From Paenibacillus alba (GTDB taxonomy: Bacteria > Bacillota > Bacilli > Paenibacillales > NBRC-103111), in NCBI RefSeq assembly GCF_013204855.1, contig NZ_JABMKZ010000003.1:248001-312000 (forward strand): a stretch of DNA of 64,000 bases. The letters run 5' to 3'. The notes beneath the pieces were generated by a model that did no database searches, was not told the DNA's origin, and saw only the letters and a list, made by a program, of their open reading frames with translations. The position numbers and the translations under genes are program-made. Below are positions 27,545 to 36,160 of the stretch, piece after piece. Each line of letters begins with the position of its first letter. Within the stretch, counting starts at the first letter, position 1.

Positions 27545-27837
27545 CCGTCAAACGGTGACGAAATTGAAAACATTTCATCAGATAGTAGTAGTATGTCTTT
27601 TTATCGGAATCCCATGTATGAGTGTCAAAAAATTTGGCAATACCATTTAGTATCAAATAGATTCTATGAACTCTAGTACGGGCATAGAAATAGTACTAAT
27701 GGCACGAATCAATTTATACCTGTTATCTACGAATTGATTCTTCTTTATTCACTTTGGAAGCAAGCTCGGCAATGTTCCTGCGAGCCAGAAGCTTTCAGTT
27801 AGATGCATCTGTACATTATGTTAGGAGGTTTGACCTT
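27545..27837. other. non-coding stretch upstream of rsfA-like gene with two inverted repeats
   Basis: No gene is convincing here. Two inverted repeats stand out: TAGTAC...GTACTA (27673-27699) and GAATCAATT...AATTGATTC (27706-27714 with 27732-27740), the second followed by a T-rich stretch. They may be operators or a weak terminator. A 27-codon frame at 27593-27676 has no ribosome site. I could not define a sigma factor site with confidence. Confidence 0.5.
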
Positions 27838-28491
27838 ATGTCGGCAATTAGACAAGATGCTTGGAGCGATGAAGACGACTTGATCTTAGCGGAGGTGACA
27901 CTGCGTCACATCCGAGAAGGAAGCACGCAACTATCTGCGTTTGAGGAAGTTGGGGAACGCATTGGACGTACAGCAGCAGCCTGCGGTTTTCGTTGGAACA
28001 GCTTTGTACGGAAGAAATATGAGGCAGCCATTCAAATTGCCAAGGCGCAGCGTCAGAAGAGAACACAGCTTAAGAAGCATGCCGCGGTTTCCATTTCCGG
28101 CTCATCCTCGATTGGATTGCTGGATAATCCGGAGTTGTCAACGGGTAAAACAGAGACTTTTACCGAAGAGACGTTATCCATTGATGCTGTCATCCGCTTT
28201 TTGAGACAATGGCGAAGCACATATCAAGATATGAATCGTCATATCAAAAACTTGGAAAAAGAACTGCAGGACAAAGAGGATGAATTAGATAGGCTTGGAA
28301 GAGAAAACAACAAGCTGAACAAACAAGTCAATGAAGTAGAAACCGACTATCGAGTCGTCAATGATGATTATAAAGCACTGATTCAGATTATGGATCGAGC
28401 GCGCAAAATGGCCTTTTTAGTGGAAGAAGAGGAAGAGGAAAAGCCGCGTTTCAAAATGGACGCGAACGGAAATTTAGAAAGAGTAGAGTAG
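27838..28491 (+). CDS. RsfA-family sporulation transcription factor (YlbO-like)
   Basis: The 217-residue protein has an N-terminal Myb-like helix-turn-helix (SAIRQDAWSDEDDLILAE to GFRWNSFVRKKYE) and a C-terminal coiled coil (about residues 135-195) with an acidic tail. This is the RsfA layout, the prespore regulator family that modulates sigma F-dependent genes in Bacillus. ATG 27838 follows TTAGGAGG at 9 nt; the frame is open upstream without another site. Position before panE matches ylbO. A terminator follows directly. Confidence 0.88.
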   Translation: MSAIRQDAWSDEDDLILAEVTLRHIREGSTQLSAFEEVGERIGRTAAACGFRWNSFVRKKYEAAIQIAKAQRQKRTQLKKHAAVSISGSSSIGLLDNPELSTGKTETFTEETLSIDAVIRFLRQWRSTYQDMNRHIKNLEKELQDKEDELDRLGRENNKLNKQVNEVETDYRVVNDDYKALIQIMDRARKMAFLVEEEEEEKPRFKMDANGNLERVE

Positions 28492-28515
28492 ACTAGTTGT
28501 ATGACCGTTAGCCAG

Positions 28516-28556
28516 AAGCTTCAGATCAAGGAGAATCCTTGGACTGGGGCTTTTTT
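28516..28556 (+). terminator. terminator after rsfA-like gene
   Basis: AAGCTTCAG and ATCAAGGA pair with TCCTTGGACTGGGGCTT across a small loop, followed by six T residues. The right arm overlaps the -35 of the next promoter. Confidence 0.75.
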
Positions 28557-28568
28557 GTTGGTTATAAT
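28539..28568 (+). promoter_or_regulatory. promoter of panE
   Basis: TTGGAC (28539-28544), an 18-nt spacer and TATAAT (28563-28568), ending 28 nt before the start codon. Confidence 0.6.
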
Positions 28569-28596
28569 GGAGTTTGCAACGAGAGGGGTTGAAGGG

Positions 28597-29544
28597 ATGC
28601 GTATCATGATTGTAGGAGCAGGCTCCTTGGGACTATTATATGCTGCCAAGCTAGCGGCTTTATGTGAACATATAACGGTCATTGCAAGAACGAGAGAGCA
28701 AGCTGAGGAGTTGACTGCACGGGGGATTGCGATCATAGGTGCAGATGATGAGAAGCAAAATGGTTATAACGCGTCAATAACATTTAACTACTATATAGAA
28801 GAAGCGGAATTCACGGGGTCTTTGAAACCGTCATATGATTACCTTTTTCTCATGGTGAAACAGCCTGCCATCACACAGAAGCTTGTTGAATATGTGAAAG
28901 CGCAAATGAATGAAAGCACCTATTTGGTCAGTTTTCAGAACGGTGTTGGCCACGAAGAAATGTTGAAGAGCGCCATTAGTCCAAATAGATTGCTTTTGGC
29001 AGTCACGACAGAAGGGGCCAGAAAAGAGGGGATGACAGCTGTCGCTCATACCGGAGCGGGTACTACCTACCTGGGGCTATTAAAACAGGAGGAGGGTATA
29101 GGTCTATTTTCGCATATTTTGTTAGTGGAGCTGCTTCAGAAGGCAGGATTTCAGGCAGAGATGTCGAACAACATGGATGTAAGAATTTGGAGCAAACTGA
29201 TCATCAATGCGGTCATTAATCCTCTTACAGCCATTATGCGTGTGCAAAATGGCGAGCTGCTGCATTCAACCTGGTCGCTAAGCCTGATGGAAAGCTTGTA
29301 TCAAGAAGCACGTATCATAGCTGAAGCCAGAGCTGTGCAGCTTCCTGACACATTGTGGAACACCATACTTGATGTCTGCGCAGCTACAGCTAAGAATCAT
29401 TCTTCGATGCTCCAAGATATACTTCATGCTCGTCCAACTGAAATAGATCGAATTAACGGAAGCCTTCTGGAGATGGCGAATTCGCTGAATCTTAAGCTTC
29501 CTACGCACCAAACGGTTTATCAAATCGTCAAAGCTCTAGGATAA
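28597..29544 (+). CDS. panE: 2-dehydropantoate 2-reductase
   Basis: NADPH-dependent reduction of ketopantoate to pantoate for coenzyme A synthesis. The 315-residue protein starts MRIMIVGAGSLG with the dinucleotide fold GAGSLG at residues 7-12, has the KQPAITQKLVEYVK lysine segment, the SFQNGVGHEE motif and the C-terminal helical ApbA domain with KLIINAVINPLTAI. ATG 28597 follows GAGAGGGG at 8 nt; the frame is open from 28501 but lacks a site. Position equals ylbQ of Bacillus. Confidence 0.92.
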   Translation: MRIMIVGAGSLGLLYAAKLAALCEHITVIARTREQAEELTARGIAIIGADDEKQNGYNASITFNYYIEEAEFTGSLKPSYDYLFLMVKQPAITQKLVEYVKAQMNESTYLVSFQNGVGHEEMLKSAISPNRLLLAVTTEGARKEGMTAVAHTGAGTTYLGLLKQEEGIGLFSHILLVELLQKAGFQAEMSNNMDVRIWSKLIINAVINPLTAIMRVQNGELLHSTWSLSLMESLYQEARIIAEARAVQLPDTLWNTILDVCAATAKNHSSMLQDILHARPTEIDRINGSLLEMANSLNLKLPTHQTVYQIVKALG

Positions 29545-29557
29545 GAAGGTGTCTCTG

Positions 29558-29959
29558 ATGTGGAAACTGCTGTCCAGCTGGTTTATGAATTTATATGCCC
29601 TATTGGCTGTTGCGCCATTTATTACGTTTATTCTGTTGTGGCTTCTCGTTTATGCTTTTCTTCGGGATAAGAAGATGACAACGCGATTAACGATGGATGT
29701 GACAACGTTCTTTTTGCTGGGGTCAGTTTCTTTGATGTGGAACCAATTGTTCCATACGAATTTTGGGTTTTGGTTAATCGCACTCGTTCTGCTTATTGCT
29801 TTTGGCATTATTGGCGGTTATCAAACGAATCTCAAAGGCAAAACGGATTTAATGCGGGTGAGCAGGGTAGTCTGGAGACTTAGCTTTCTGGGGCTTTCGG
29901 CGCTGTATATTTTATTGTTTTTTCTGCATGTCGGGAAAAACTATATTTTCTTGACGTAG
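29558..29959 (+). CDS. DUF3397 family membrane protein
   Basis: The 133-residue membrane protein has four hydrophobic helices and charged connectors (FLRDKKMTTRLTMDVTTFFLLGSVS), matching the DUF3397 family found beside panE and bshC in Bacillales. The ATG at 29558 is favoured over GTG 29549 by AAGGTG at a suitable distance. It is probably cotranscribed with panE. Function unknown. Confidence 0.8.
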   Translation: MWKLLSSWFMNLYALLAVAPFITFILLWLLVYAFLRDKKMTTRLTMDVTTFFLLGSVSLMWNQLFHTNFGFWLIALVLLIAFGIIGGYQTNLKGKTDLMRVSRVVWRLSFLGLSALYILLFFLHVGKNYIFLT

Positions 29960-30357
29960 TCTTCCTTTATTCATGCTATTGGGAAGAAAAATTCATTTTT
30001 TTCTATGATCTTTGTAATATTTATTGCAGATTTGTAGAAAATAACAATGAATTTCGTCTAGATTTTATTGACCGATGGTTGTATAATTAGAATCCGTGAG
30101 GCGCTTTTCCGCCTTATATGATTATAACATTATTCTTACAAAGGTAAATTAATTCTGGACAAACTTTGGTAATATGTTATAATTCCTTGCGTAGAGTCTA
30201 GTAATTTTTTTTACCATAGCTTTACGTAAGATATCCTAACATGGTTGAAGCGGTTTCATTTATTAATGGGTTCATGGTGTAAAGTTTATGTAATAATAAC
30301 TCTCAACACACCTAGCCATAAATATCTAGATATACATAATTTTAAAGGAGGAGTTTT
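29960..30357. other. AT-rich intergenic region before oppA
   Basis: About 400 bases without a gene. It contains a small GGCG/CGCC hairpin (30105-30117), the oppA promoter at 30156-30183 and then a long 5' leader of about 165 nt rich in A and T. A second TATAAT-like element follows TTGACC at 30069, but the spacing is wrong. No riboswitch fold was recognised. Confidence 0.5.
30156..30183 (+). promoter_or_regulatory. sigma-A promoter of the opp operon
   Basis: TGGACA (30156-30161), a 16-nt spacer and TATAAT (30178-30183) with an extended -10 TG at 30175-30176. The transcript would carry about 165 nt of leader. Confidence 0.75.
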
Positions 30358-32034
30358 ATGAAAGCGACGAAGTGGGTTTCAACGGCAGTAGCATTAACCC
30401 TGATGGGTAGTGTAGCAATTGGTTGTGCTAAGAAAGAGGAAAGTCCTTCAACTACAGGGGATACGAAAGGTACGTCAGCTCCAGCTTCCAACAAGCCACA
30501 AGAGCTGAAAATCAATTTTACAGCTGAGCCTCCAATCATGGATAGTTCCAAAACAACAGCAAATGCTGCCTTCACGTTCCTTGGCGCATTTAACGAAGGA
30601 CTTTATCGTACAGATAAAGATGGTAAGGCTACTCCAGCACTTGCCAAAGATTTCCCGAAAATCTCCGCAGATGGTCTGACATATACGTTTGACATTCGTG
30701 ATAATGCAACTTGGTCGGATGGACAGCCTGTTAAAGCACAAGATTTCGTATATTCCTTCAAACGTACACTTGATCCTAGCACAAAAGCTCAATACAGCTT
30801 CATCGTTGCTTGGATTAAAGGTGGAGAAGCAGTTACTAAAGCGAAAACGCCTGAAGAAGTTAAAACGGCACAAGATGCTCTTGGCGTAAAAGCAATTAGC
30901 GATAAACAACTGGAAATCAAACTTGAAAAACCGGTAGCCTTCTTCACACAATTGCTTGCTTTCGCAACATTCTTCCCGCAAAGAGAAGATTTCGTTACTA
31001 AAGCTGGTGACAAATACGGCGCTGAAGTTGATAAAGTTATTGGTGCGGGTCCGTTCGTTCTGAGCAAATGGGATCACGGTCAAACGCTTGAACTTGTTAA
31101 AAACGATAAATATTGGGATGCTGCTAACGTGAAGCTTACAAAAGTTACAGCTAACATCGTTAAAGATTCCAATACAGGTCTTAACCTATATGAAACAGAC
31201 GCAGCTGATTTGACAGAAATCAACCGCGATCAACTGACGCTTTACAAAGGTAAACCGGACAACCTGCCTAAACCAGAGTTGACGAACTCTTACCTGATGT
31301 ACCAAACGAAAAAAGTTCCAGCTCTAGGCAACAAGAAAATTCGTCAAGCATTAGGTATGGCGATTGACCGTCAAGCTTATGTAGATACAGTTCTTGCTAA
31401 CGGTTCCGTTGCTTCTACAGGTCTAGTACCAGGTGGTACTTCTGACGGTAACGGCGGAGACTTCCGTAAATCAGCTGGCGAAACACAACCGAAATTCGAC
31501 GCAGCGAAAGCAAAACAATTGCTAGCTGAAGGTTTGAAAGAGCTAGGTTTAACTGAGCTTCCAAAAATGAAAGTGAATGCAGATGATACTGAAACTGCGA
31601 AAAAATCACTTGAGTTCATCTTGGCGCAATGGAAACAAAACCTTGGTTACGATGCTGTAGCGAACCCAGTTCCACATGCTTTGCGTATCGAGCTTTCCTC
31701 CAAAAAAGATTTCGATATCGTATTGTCCCTATGGGGAGCTGATTACAACGATCCAATGACGTTCTTGGATATGTGGGTAACAGGCGGAGAGTTTGACGAA
31801 GGCGATTACAGCAACCCAGAATACGATAAGCTGGTCAAATCCGCTCAAACCGAAGTTGATGCTGCTAAGCGTTCCAAAGCATTGATCGATGCTGAGAAAA
31901 TCCTTATGGATGATCAAGGTGTAGCACCTCTTTACTTCCGTACACGTGCTTACTTGAAAAAAGAGAATGTAAACGGCTTGATTCTTCCGGCCTTTGGACA
32001 AGAGTGGGAATTGAAATGGACATCAATCAAGTAA
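30358..32034 (+). CDS. oppA: oligopeptide ABC transporter substrate-binding lipoprotein
   Basis: The 558-residue lipoprotein (signal peptide with SVAIGC lipobox, Ser/Thr-rich linker) is of the SBP_bac_5 family. It shows the expected NATWSDGQPVKAQDFVYSFK and RQALGMAIDRQAYVD motifs and a long C-terminal lobe. It captures oligopeptides at the membrane surface. A strong ribosome site (AAAGGAGG) and biased codon use point to high expression. A stem with a weak T-run separates it from oppB, which would give more oppA than permease message. Confidence 0.95.
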   Translation: MKATKWVSTAVALTLMGSVAIGCAKKEESPSTTGDTKGTSAPASNKPQELKINFTAEPPIMDSSKTTANAAFTFLGAFNEGLYRTDKDGKATPALAKDFPKISADGLTYTFDIRDNATWSDGQPVKAQDFVYSFKRTLDPSTKAQYSFIVAWIKGGEAVTKAKTPEEVKTAQDALGVKAISDKQLEIKLEKPVAFFTQLLAFATFFPQREDFVTKAGDKYGAEVDKVIGAGPFVLSKWDHGQTLELVKNDKYWDAANVKLTKVTANIVKDSNTGLNLYETDAADLTEINRDQLTLYKGKPDNLPKPELTNSYLMYQTKKVPALGNKKIRQALGMAIDRQAYVDTVLANGSVASTGLVPGGTSDGNGGDFRKSAGETQPKFDAAKAKQLLAEGLKELGLTELPKMKVNADDTETAKKSLEFILAQWKQNLGYDAVANPVPHALRIELSSKKDFDIVLSLWGADYNDPMTFLDMWVTGGEFDEGDYSNPEYDKLVKSAQTEVDAAKRSKALIDAEKILMDDQGVAPLYFRTRAYLKKENVNGLILPAFGQEWELKWTSIK

Positions 32035-32061
32035 TCTAAGTTCGGATAGTGATTTAGTTAA

Positions 32062-32100
32062 AGAAGAGGCCTTTCGCACCTCGTGGGAGCGGCCTCTTCT
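32062..32100 (+). terminator. partial terminator or processing hairpin between oppA and oppB
   Basis: A perfect 10-bp stem AGAAGAGGCC/GGCCTCTTCT (32062-32071 with 32091-32100) followed only by TAAATTT, so read-through is expected. Confidence 0.7.
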
Positions 32101-32139
32101 AAATTTCTCAAGAGTTAATTTTAATAAAGGAGGAGCAAT

Positions 32140-33072
32140 ATGGTTAAGTTCATTCTTCGCCGTTTCTTATACGCGCTTATTACGTTATGGCTAATTGCAT
32201 CATTTACTTTCGTATTGATGAAAAACTTACCAGGTAATCCACTTGGAGAAGGCGCCGAACGGATTCCTAAAGCTACGAAAGAGATGTTGTTGAAGCAATA
32301 TGGCTTAGATAAGCCATTATGGGAACAGTACTTGACTTTCATGAACAACATCATCCATGGCGATCTAGGAGCTTCCTTTCAATTCCCGGCTCACAAAGTT
32401 ACGGATATTATTAAACAAGCATTTCCTTCTTCACTGAAGCTTGGTTTAATTTCCATTGCTATTGCTATTGTAGTAGGTTTAACATTAGGTATTATCGCGG
32501 CACTGAAGCATAACAAAGCAGGCGACTATACAGCGATGTTCATTGCGATTTTGGGTGTATCTATCCCGTCTTTCGTTCTAGGGCCACTTTTATCTTATTA
32601 TGTTGGCGTTAAATGGGGCATACTTCCTGCTGGATTATGGAAAGGACCCAAATACGTCATCTTACCGTCACTCGCGCTTTCCTTTGGTACCATTGCGATT
32701 CTAGCCCGTCTGATGCGAACGTCCATGTTGGATGTACTGAATCAAGATTATATTAAAACGGCGAAATCCAAAGGCTTATCCAATCTTACCGTCGTTGTTA
32801 AACATACAATTCGGAATGCGATTTTACCGGTTATCACAATTATCGGCCCAATATTTGTAAACGTCATCACAGGTACACTCGTTGTAGAGCAAATTTTCTC
32901 GGTGCCAGGCTTGGGGAAACACTTTGTGAGCTCGGTTACTTCCAATGACTACACGATGATTTCTGGATTAACCATTTTTTACTCAAGTATTCTAATTTTA
33001 GTAGTATTTCTTACTGACGTAGCGTACGGTTTTGTTGACCCTAGAATTCGTCTTGGGAAAGGCGGGAAATAA
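32140..33072 (+). CDS. oppB: oligopeptide ABC transporter permease OppB
   Basis: The 310-residue permease has six membrane helices, the conserved N-terminal RFLYALITLWLIASFTFVLM segment and the EAA-type cytoplasmic loop (RTSMLDVLNQDYIKTAKSKG). It forms the transmembrane channel with OppC. AAGGAGG precedes the ATG. The stop codon is 3 bases before the OppC start. Confidence 0.95.
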   Translation: MVKFILRRFLYALITLWLIASFTFVLMKNLPGNPLGEGAERIPKATKEMLLKQYGLDKPLWEQYLTFMNNIIHGDLGASFQFPAHKVTDIIKQAFPSSLKLGLISIAIAIVVGLTLGIIAALKHNKAGDYTAMFIAILGVSIPSFVLGPLLSYYVGVKWGILPAGLWKGPKYVILPSLALSFGTIAILARLMRTSMLDVLNQDYIKTAKSKGLSNLTVVVKHTIRNAILPVITIIGPIFVNVITGTLVVEQIFSVPGLGKHFVSSVTSNDYTMISGLTIFYSSILILVVFLTDVAYGFVDPRIRLGKGGK

Positions 33073-33075
33073 TTG

Positions 33076-34008
33076 ATGCAAACTCCAAATAACACATCTG
33101 AGGCTAACTTTAAGTTTGCTCCCGTATCGAATAAATCTTTAACTGGCGATAGAATTGTAAGACCTTCGCTCAATTACTGGCAGGACGCATGGAGACGACT
33201 TAAGAAAAATAGACTGGCTATGGCTGGCTTAATTATATTGGCAGCTTTGATCCTATTAGCGATTATTGCGCCTCTTGTTTCTAGCTACGATTATCAGACA
33301 CAAAACTTAAAGTTGAAAAACGCGATGCCAAGCGCTGATCATTGGTTTGGAACAGATGATTTTGGACGCGATCTATGGACGCGTGTCTGGGTAGGTACAC
33401 GAATTTCCCTTTTCATCGGTATTACCGCGGCATTGATCGATTTAGTGGTTGGTGTTATCTATGGTGGTATTTCTGCCTACTACGGCGGGAAAGTCGATGA
33501 AGTTATGCAGCGTACGATTGAAATCGTTTATGCGATTCCTTTCTTGTTGATCGCGATTCTCTTGATTATGGTTATCGGATCAGGGATTTCTTCGATCATC
33601 ATCGCCTATAGTATTACGGGGTGGGTTCCAATGGCCCGTCTAGTGCGGGGTCAGATGTTGACATTGAAAGAGCAGGAATTTGTTCTTGCTTCCCGTACAT
33701 TGGGTGCTTCTCCGATGAGAATTATTTTGCGCAGTCTAATTCCGAATGCTTTGGGCATCATCATCGTACAAATTACGTTTGTTGTCCCATCAGCGATCTT
33801 TACGGAAGCTTTCTTAAGCTTTATTGGACTAGGCGTTAGACCGCCGCTGGCTTCACTGGGTAACTTATTATCCGACGGTGCTAATGTTATGCGTTTATAT
33901 GCTTATCGTTTGATTATCCCGACCATTGTTTTCAGTTTGATTCTAATAAGCTTTAACGTCCTTGGTGACGGGCTTCGCGACGCGCTTGATCCGAAAATGC
34001 GCAAGTAA
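33076..34008 (+). CDS. oppC: oligopeptide ABC transporter permease OppC
   Basis: The 310-residue permease has the OppC N-terminal domain (WRRLKKNRLAMAGLIIL), the HWFGTDDFGRDLWTRVW motif and the EAA loop (LKEQEFVLASRTLGASPMRI). ATG 33076 is used; a TTG one codon earlier is in frame. It pairs with OppB. The OppD gene starts 13 bases downstream. Confidence 0.95.
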   Translation: MQTPNNTSEANFKFAPVSNKSLTGDRIVRPSLNYWQDAWRRLKKNRLAMAGLIILAALILLAIIAPLVSSYDYQTQNLKLKNAMPSADHWFGTDDFGRDLWTRVWVGTRISLFIGITAALIDLVVGVIYGGISAYYGGKVDEVMQRTIEIVYAIPFLLIAILLIMVIGSGISSIIIAYSITGWVPMARLVRGQMLTLKEQEFVLASRTLGASPMRIILRSLIPNALGIIIVQITFVVPSAIFTEAFLSFIGLGVRPPLASLGNLLSDGANVMRLYAYRLIIPTIVFSLILISFNVLGDGLRDALDPKMRK

Positions 34009-34021
34009 GAAGGGGTGAATA

Positions 34022-35062
34022 ATGATGAGCATCAAAGACAATTTACTTGAAGTTAAAGATTTAAGGGTTTCTTTCCAAACCTATGCGGGAGAAGTCCAAG
34101 CTGTTCGCGGCGTATCTTTTTCTTTGAAAAAAGGTGAAGTGTTGGCGATTGTAGGTGAATCCGGCTGCGGTAAATCCGTTACGGCACAAACGCTCATGCG
34201 TTTAATTCCTACTCCGCCTAGCTATATAAAAAGTGGCTCGATCCTGTTCGATGGGAAAAGTGATATTACAAAGCTATCCAACAGGCAAATGGAAAAAATT
34301 CGCGGATCCGAAATCGGCATGATTTTCCAAGATCCGATGACATCACTCAACCCGACGATGAAAGTCGGCGATCAAATCACAGAAGGTTTGATCAAGCATG
34401 AAGGTTTGAGCAGAAAAGCGGCAACAGAGAAAGCGATTGAGATTCTTAAATTAGTTGGGATCAATTCGCCGGAAGGACGTATTCATCAGTATCCGCATGA
34501 GCTTTCTGGTGGTATGCGACAACGTATCATGATTGCAATCGCACTGGCTTGTTCGCCTAAGCTGTTAATTGCCGATGAGCCGACGACTGCTCTGGATGTT
34601 ACGATTCAAGCGCAAATCATTGATTTGATGAAGACCATTTCGGAGAAAACGGACTCTTCTATTATCTTAATTACACATGATCTCGGTGTCGTTGCAGATA
34701 TGGCACAGCGTGTTGTTGTTATGTATGCAGGTAAAATTGTCGAGCAAGGAACTGTAGACGAAATTTTCTACGATCCACAGCATCCTTATACATGGGGCTT
34801 GCTTCGCTCGGTGCCTCGTTTGGATACGAATAGTAATGAAGAGCTTGTCCCGATTCCGGGTACGCCGCCAGATCTATTTGCACCTCCAAAAGGGTGTGCT
34901 TTTGCAGCCAGATGTCCATACGCGATGAATCATTGCTTGGAGGAAGATCCGGAGCATACAACGCTTTCGGAGACTCACAGTTCCGCGTGCTGGCTGTTGC
35001 ATCCTGATGCACCGAAAGTTGAACGTCCTGTAGGAGTAGGAGGTCATCAACATGTCCAATAA
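34022..35062 (+). CDS. oppD: oligopeptide ABC transporter ATPase OppD
   Basis: The 346-residue ATPase has Walker A GESGCGKS, signature LSGGMRQR, Walker B LLIADEP and the C-terminal oligopeptide extension with the cysteine cluster CAFAARCPYA...HCLEE that in relatives can hold an Fe-S cluster. AAGGGGTGA precedes the ATG. It ends inside the oppF start (11-base overlap), so translation is coupled. Confidence 0.95.
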   Translation: MMSIKDNLLEVKDLRVSFQTYAGEVQAVRGVSFSLKKGEVLAIVGESGCGKSVTAQTLMRLIPTPPSYIKSGSILFDGKSDITKLSNRQMEKIRGSEIGMIFQDPMTSLNPTMKVGDQITEGLIKHEGLSRKAATEKAIEILKLVGINSPEGRIHQYPHELSGGMRQRIMIAIALACSPKLLIADEPTTALDVTIQAQIIDLMKTISEKTDSSIILITHDLGVVADMAQRVVVMYAGKIVEQGTVDEIFYDPQHPYTWGLLRSVPRLDTNSNEELVPIPGTPPDLFAPPKGCAFAARCPYAMNHCLEEDPEHTTLSETHSSACWLLHPDAPKVERPVGVGGHQHVQ

Positions 35063-36008
35063 ACCTATTTTGCAAATTCGCAATATGAAGAAGCATTTTA
35101 ATCTTGGCAATGGCAAGGTGCTTAAGGCCGTTGACAATTTCTCCATAGAAATCAATCGTGGTGAAACCTTTGGTCTTGTAGGGGAATCTGGTTGCGGGAA
35201 ATCGACAGCCGGACGTACGATTATCAATCTGTATGACGTCACGGAAGGCGAAGTTATTTTCGATGGCGAAAATGTTCACAAAATGAAAGGCAAGAAGCTG
35301 AAGGATTTTAATCGGAATATGCAAATGGTATTCCAAGATCCTTACGCTTCCTTGAACCCGCGTATGACCGTTGGTAATATCATTGCAGAAGGCATTGATA
35401 TCCATGGTCTCTACAAAGGGGCTAAACGGAAAGAACGCGTGATGGAATTGCTGCGTGCTGTTGGTTTGAACGACGAGCATGCCAGCCGCTTCCCGCATGA
35501 GTTCTCCGGCGGCCAACGTCAACGTATCGGGATTGCCCGTGCTTTGGCGATTGAACCTAAATTTATTATCGCGGATGAGCCGATCTCGGCCTTGGACGTA
35601 TCTGTTCAAGCACAGGTTGTTAATCTGTTCAAAAGATTGCAAAAAGAAATGGGCTTGACCTATTTGTTTATTGCGCATGACTTGGCGATGGTGAAGCATA
35701 TTTCTGATCGTATCGGCGTTATGTACTTGGGCAACCTCGTTGAGGTTACGACCTCCGATGACCTGTATGCGAAGCCGCTTCATCCTTATACGCAGTCATT
35801 GCTCTCGGCCATTCCGATCCCGGATCCGGAGATTGAACGTACGCGTGAGCGTATCATTCTTCAGGGAGACGTGCCAAGTCCGCTCAACCCGCCAAGCGGC
35901 TGTCCGTTCCGTACGCGCTGCCCGCAAGCAATGGCGAAATGTGCTGATTCGATGCCGCCTTCCAAAGAAGTGGAACCACACCACTTTGTTGCTTGTCATT
36001 TGTATTAA
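35052..36008 (+). CDS. oppF: oligopeptide ABC transporter ATPase OppF
   Basis: The 318-residue ATPase has Walker A GESGCGKS, signature FSGGQRQR, Walker B FIIADEP and a C-terminal oligopeptide extension with CPFRTRCPQAMAKC. It is the partner of OppD. A terminator follows, closing the five-gene operon. Confidence 0.95.
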   Translation: MSNKPILQIRNMKKHFNLGNGKVLKAVDNFSIEINRGETFGLVGESGCGKSTAGRTIINLYDVTEGEVIFDGENVHKMKGKKLKDFNRNMQMVFQDPYASLNPRMTVGNIIAEGIDIHGLYKGAKRKERVMELLRAVGLNDEHASRFPHEFSGGQRQRIGIARALAIEPKFIIADEPISALDVSVQAQVVNLFKRLQKEMGLTYLFIAHDLAMVKHISDRIGVMYLGNLVEVTTSDDLYAKPLHPYTQSLLSAIPIPDPEIERTRERIILQGDVPSPLNPPSGCPFRTRCPQAMAKCADSMPPSKEVEPHHFVACHLY

Positions 36009-36016
36009 TATCTTCG

Positions 36017-36041
36017 GCCGTCCCTTAGGGGGCGGCTTTTT
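36017..36041 (+). terminator. terminator of the opp operon
   Basis: An 8-bp stem GCCGTCCC/GGGGCGGC (one G-U pair) with a TTAG loop and a TTTTT tail. Confidence 0.85.
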
Positions 36042-36082
36042 GCCTTGTTCGAATTTTAATTGTAATTTTTAAAAATACAGTT

Positions 36083-36111
36083 TTGACGATTTCGGGGCTT
36101 ACGTGTACAAT
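36083..36111 (+). promoter_or_regulatory. sigma-A promoter of bshC
   Basis: TTGACG (36083-36088), a 17-nt spacer and TACAAT (36106-36111). Confidence 0.75.
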
Positions 36112-36160
36112 CAAAGAATAGCTGTTTTATTTGTTGTGAAGAGGAGACACAAGAAAGCTT

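Noticed and set aside
27593..27676. 27-codon frame upstream of the rsfA-like gene
   Set aside because: No ribosome site and no sign of selection visible; kept only as part of the gap description.
30069..30088. TTGACC and TATAAT pair upstream of oppA
   Set aside because: The spacer is only about 8 nt, too short for a sigma-A promoter.
34719..35783. 354-codon minus-strand frame opposite oppD/oppF
   Set aside because: It is antisense to two clearly conserved ATPases and shows no protein family features.
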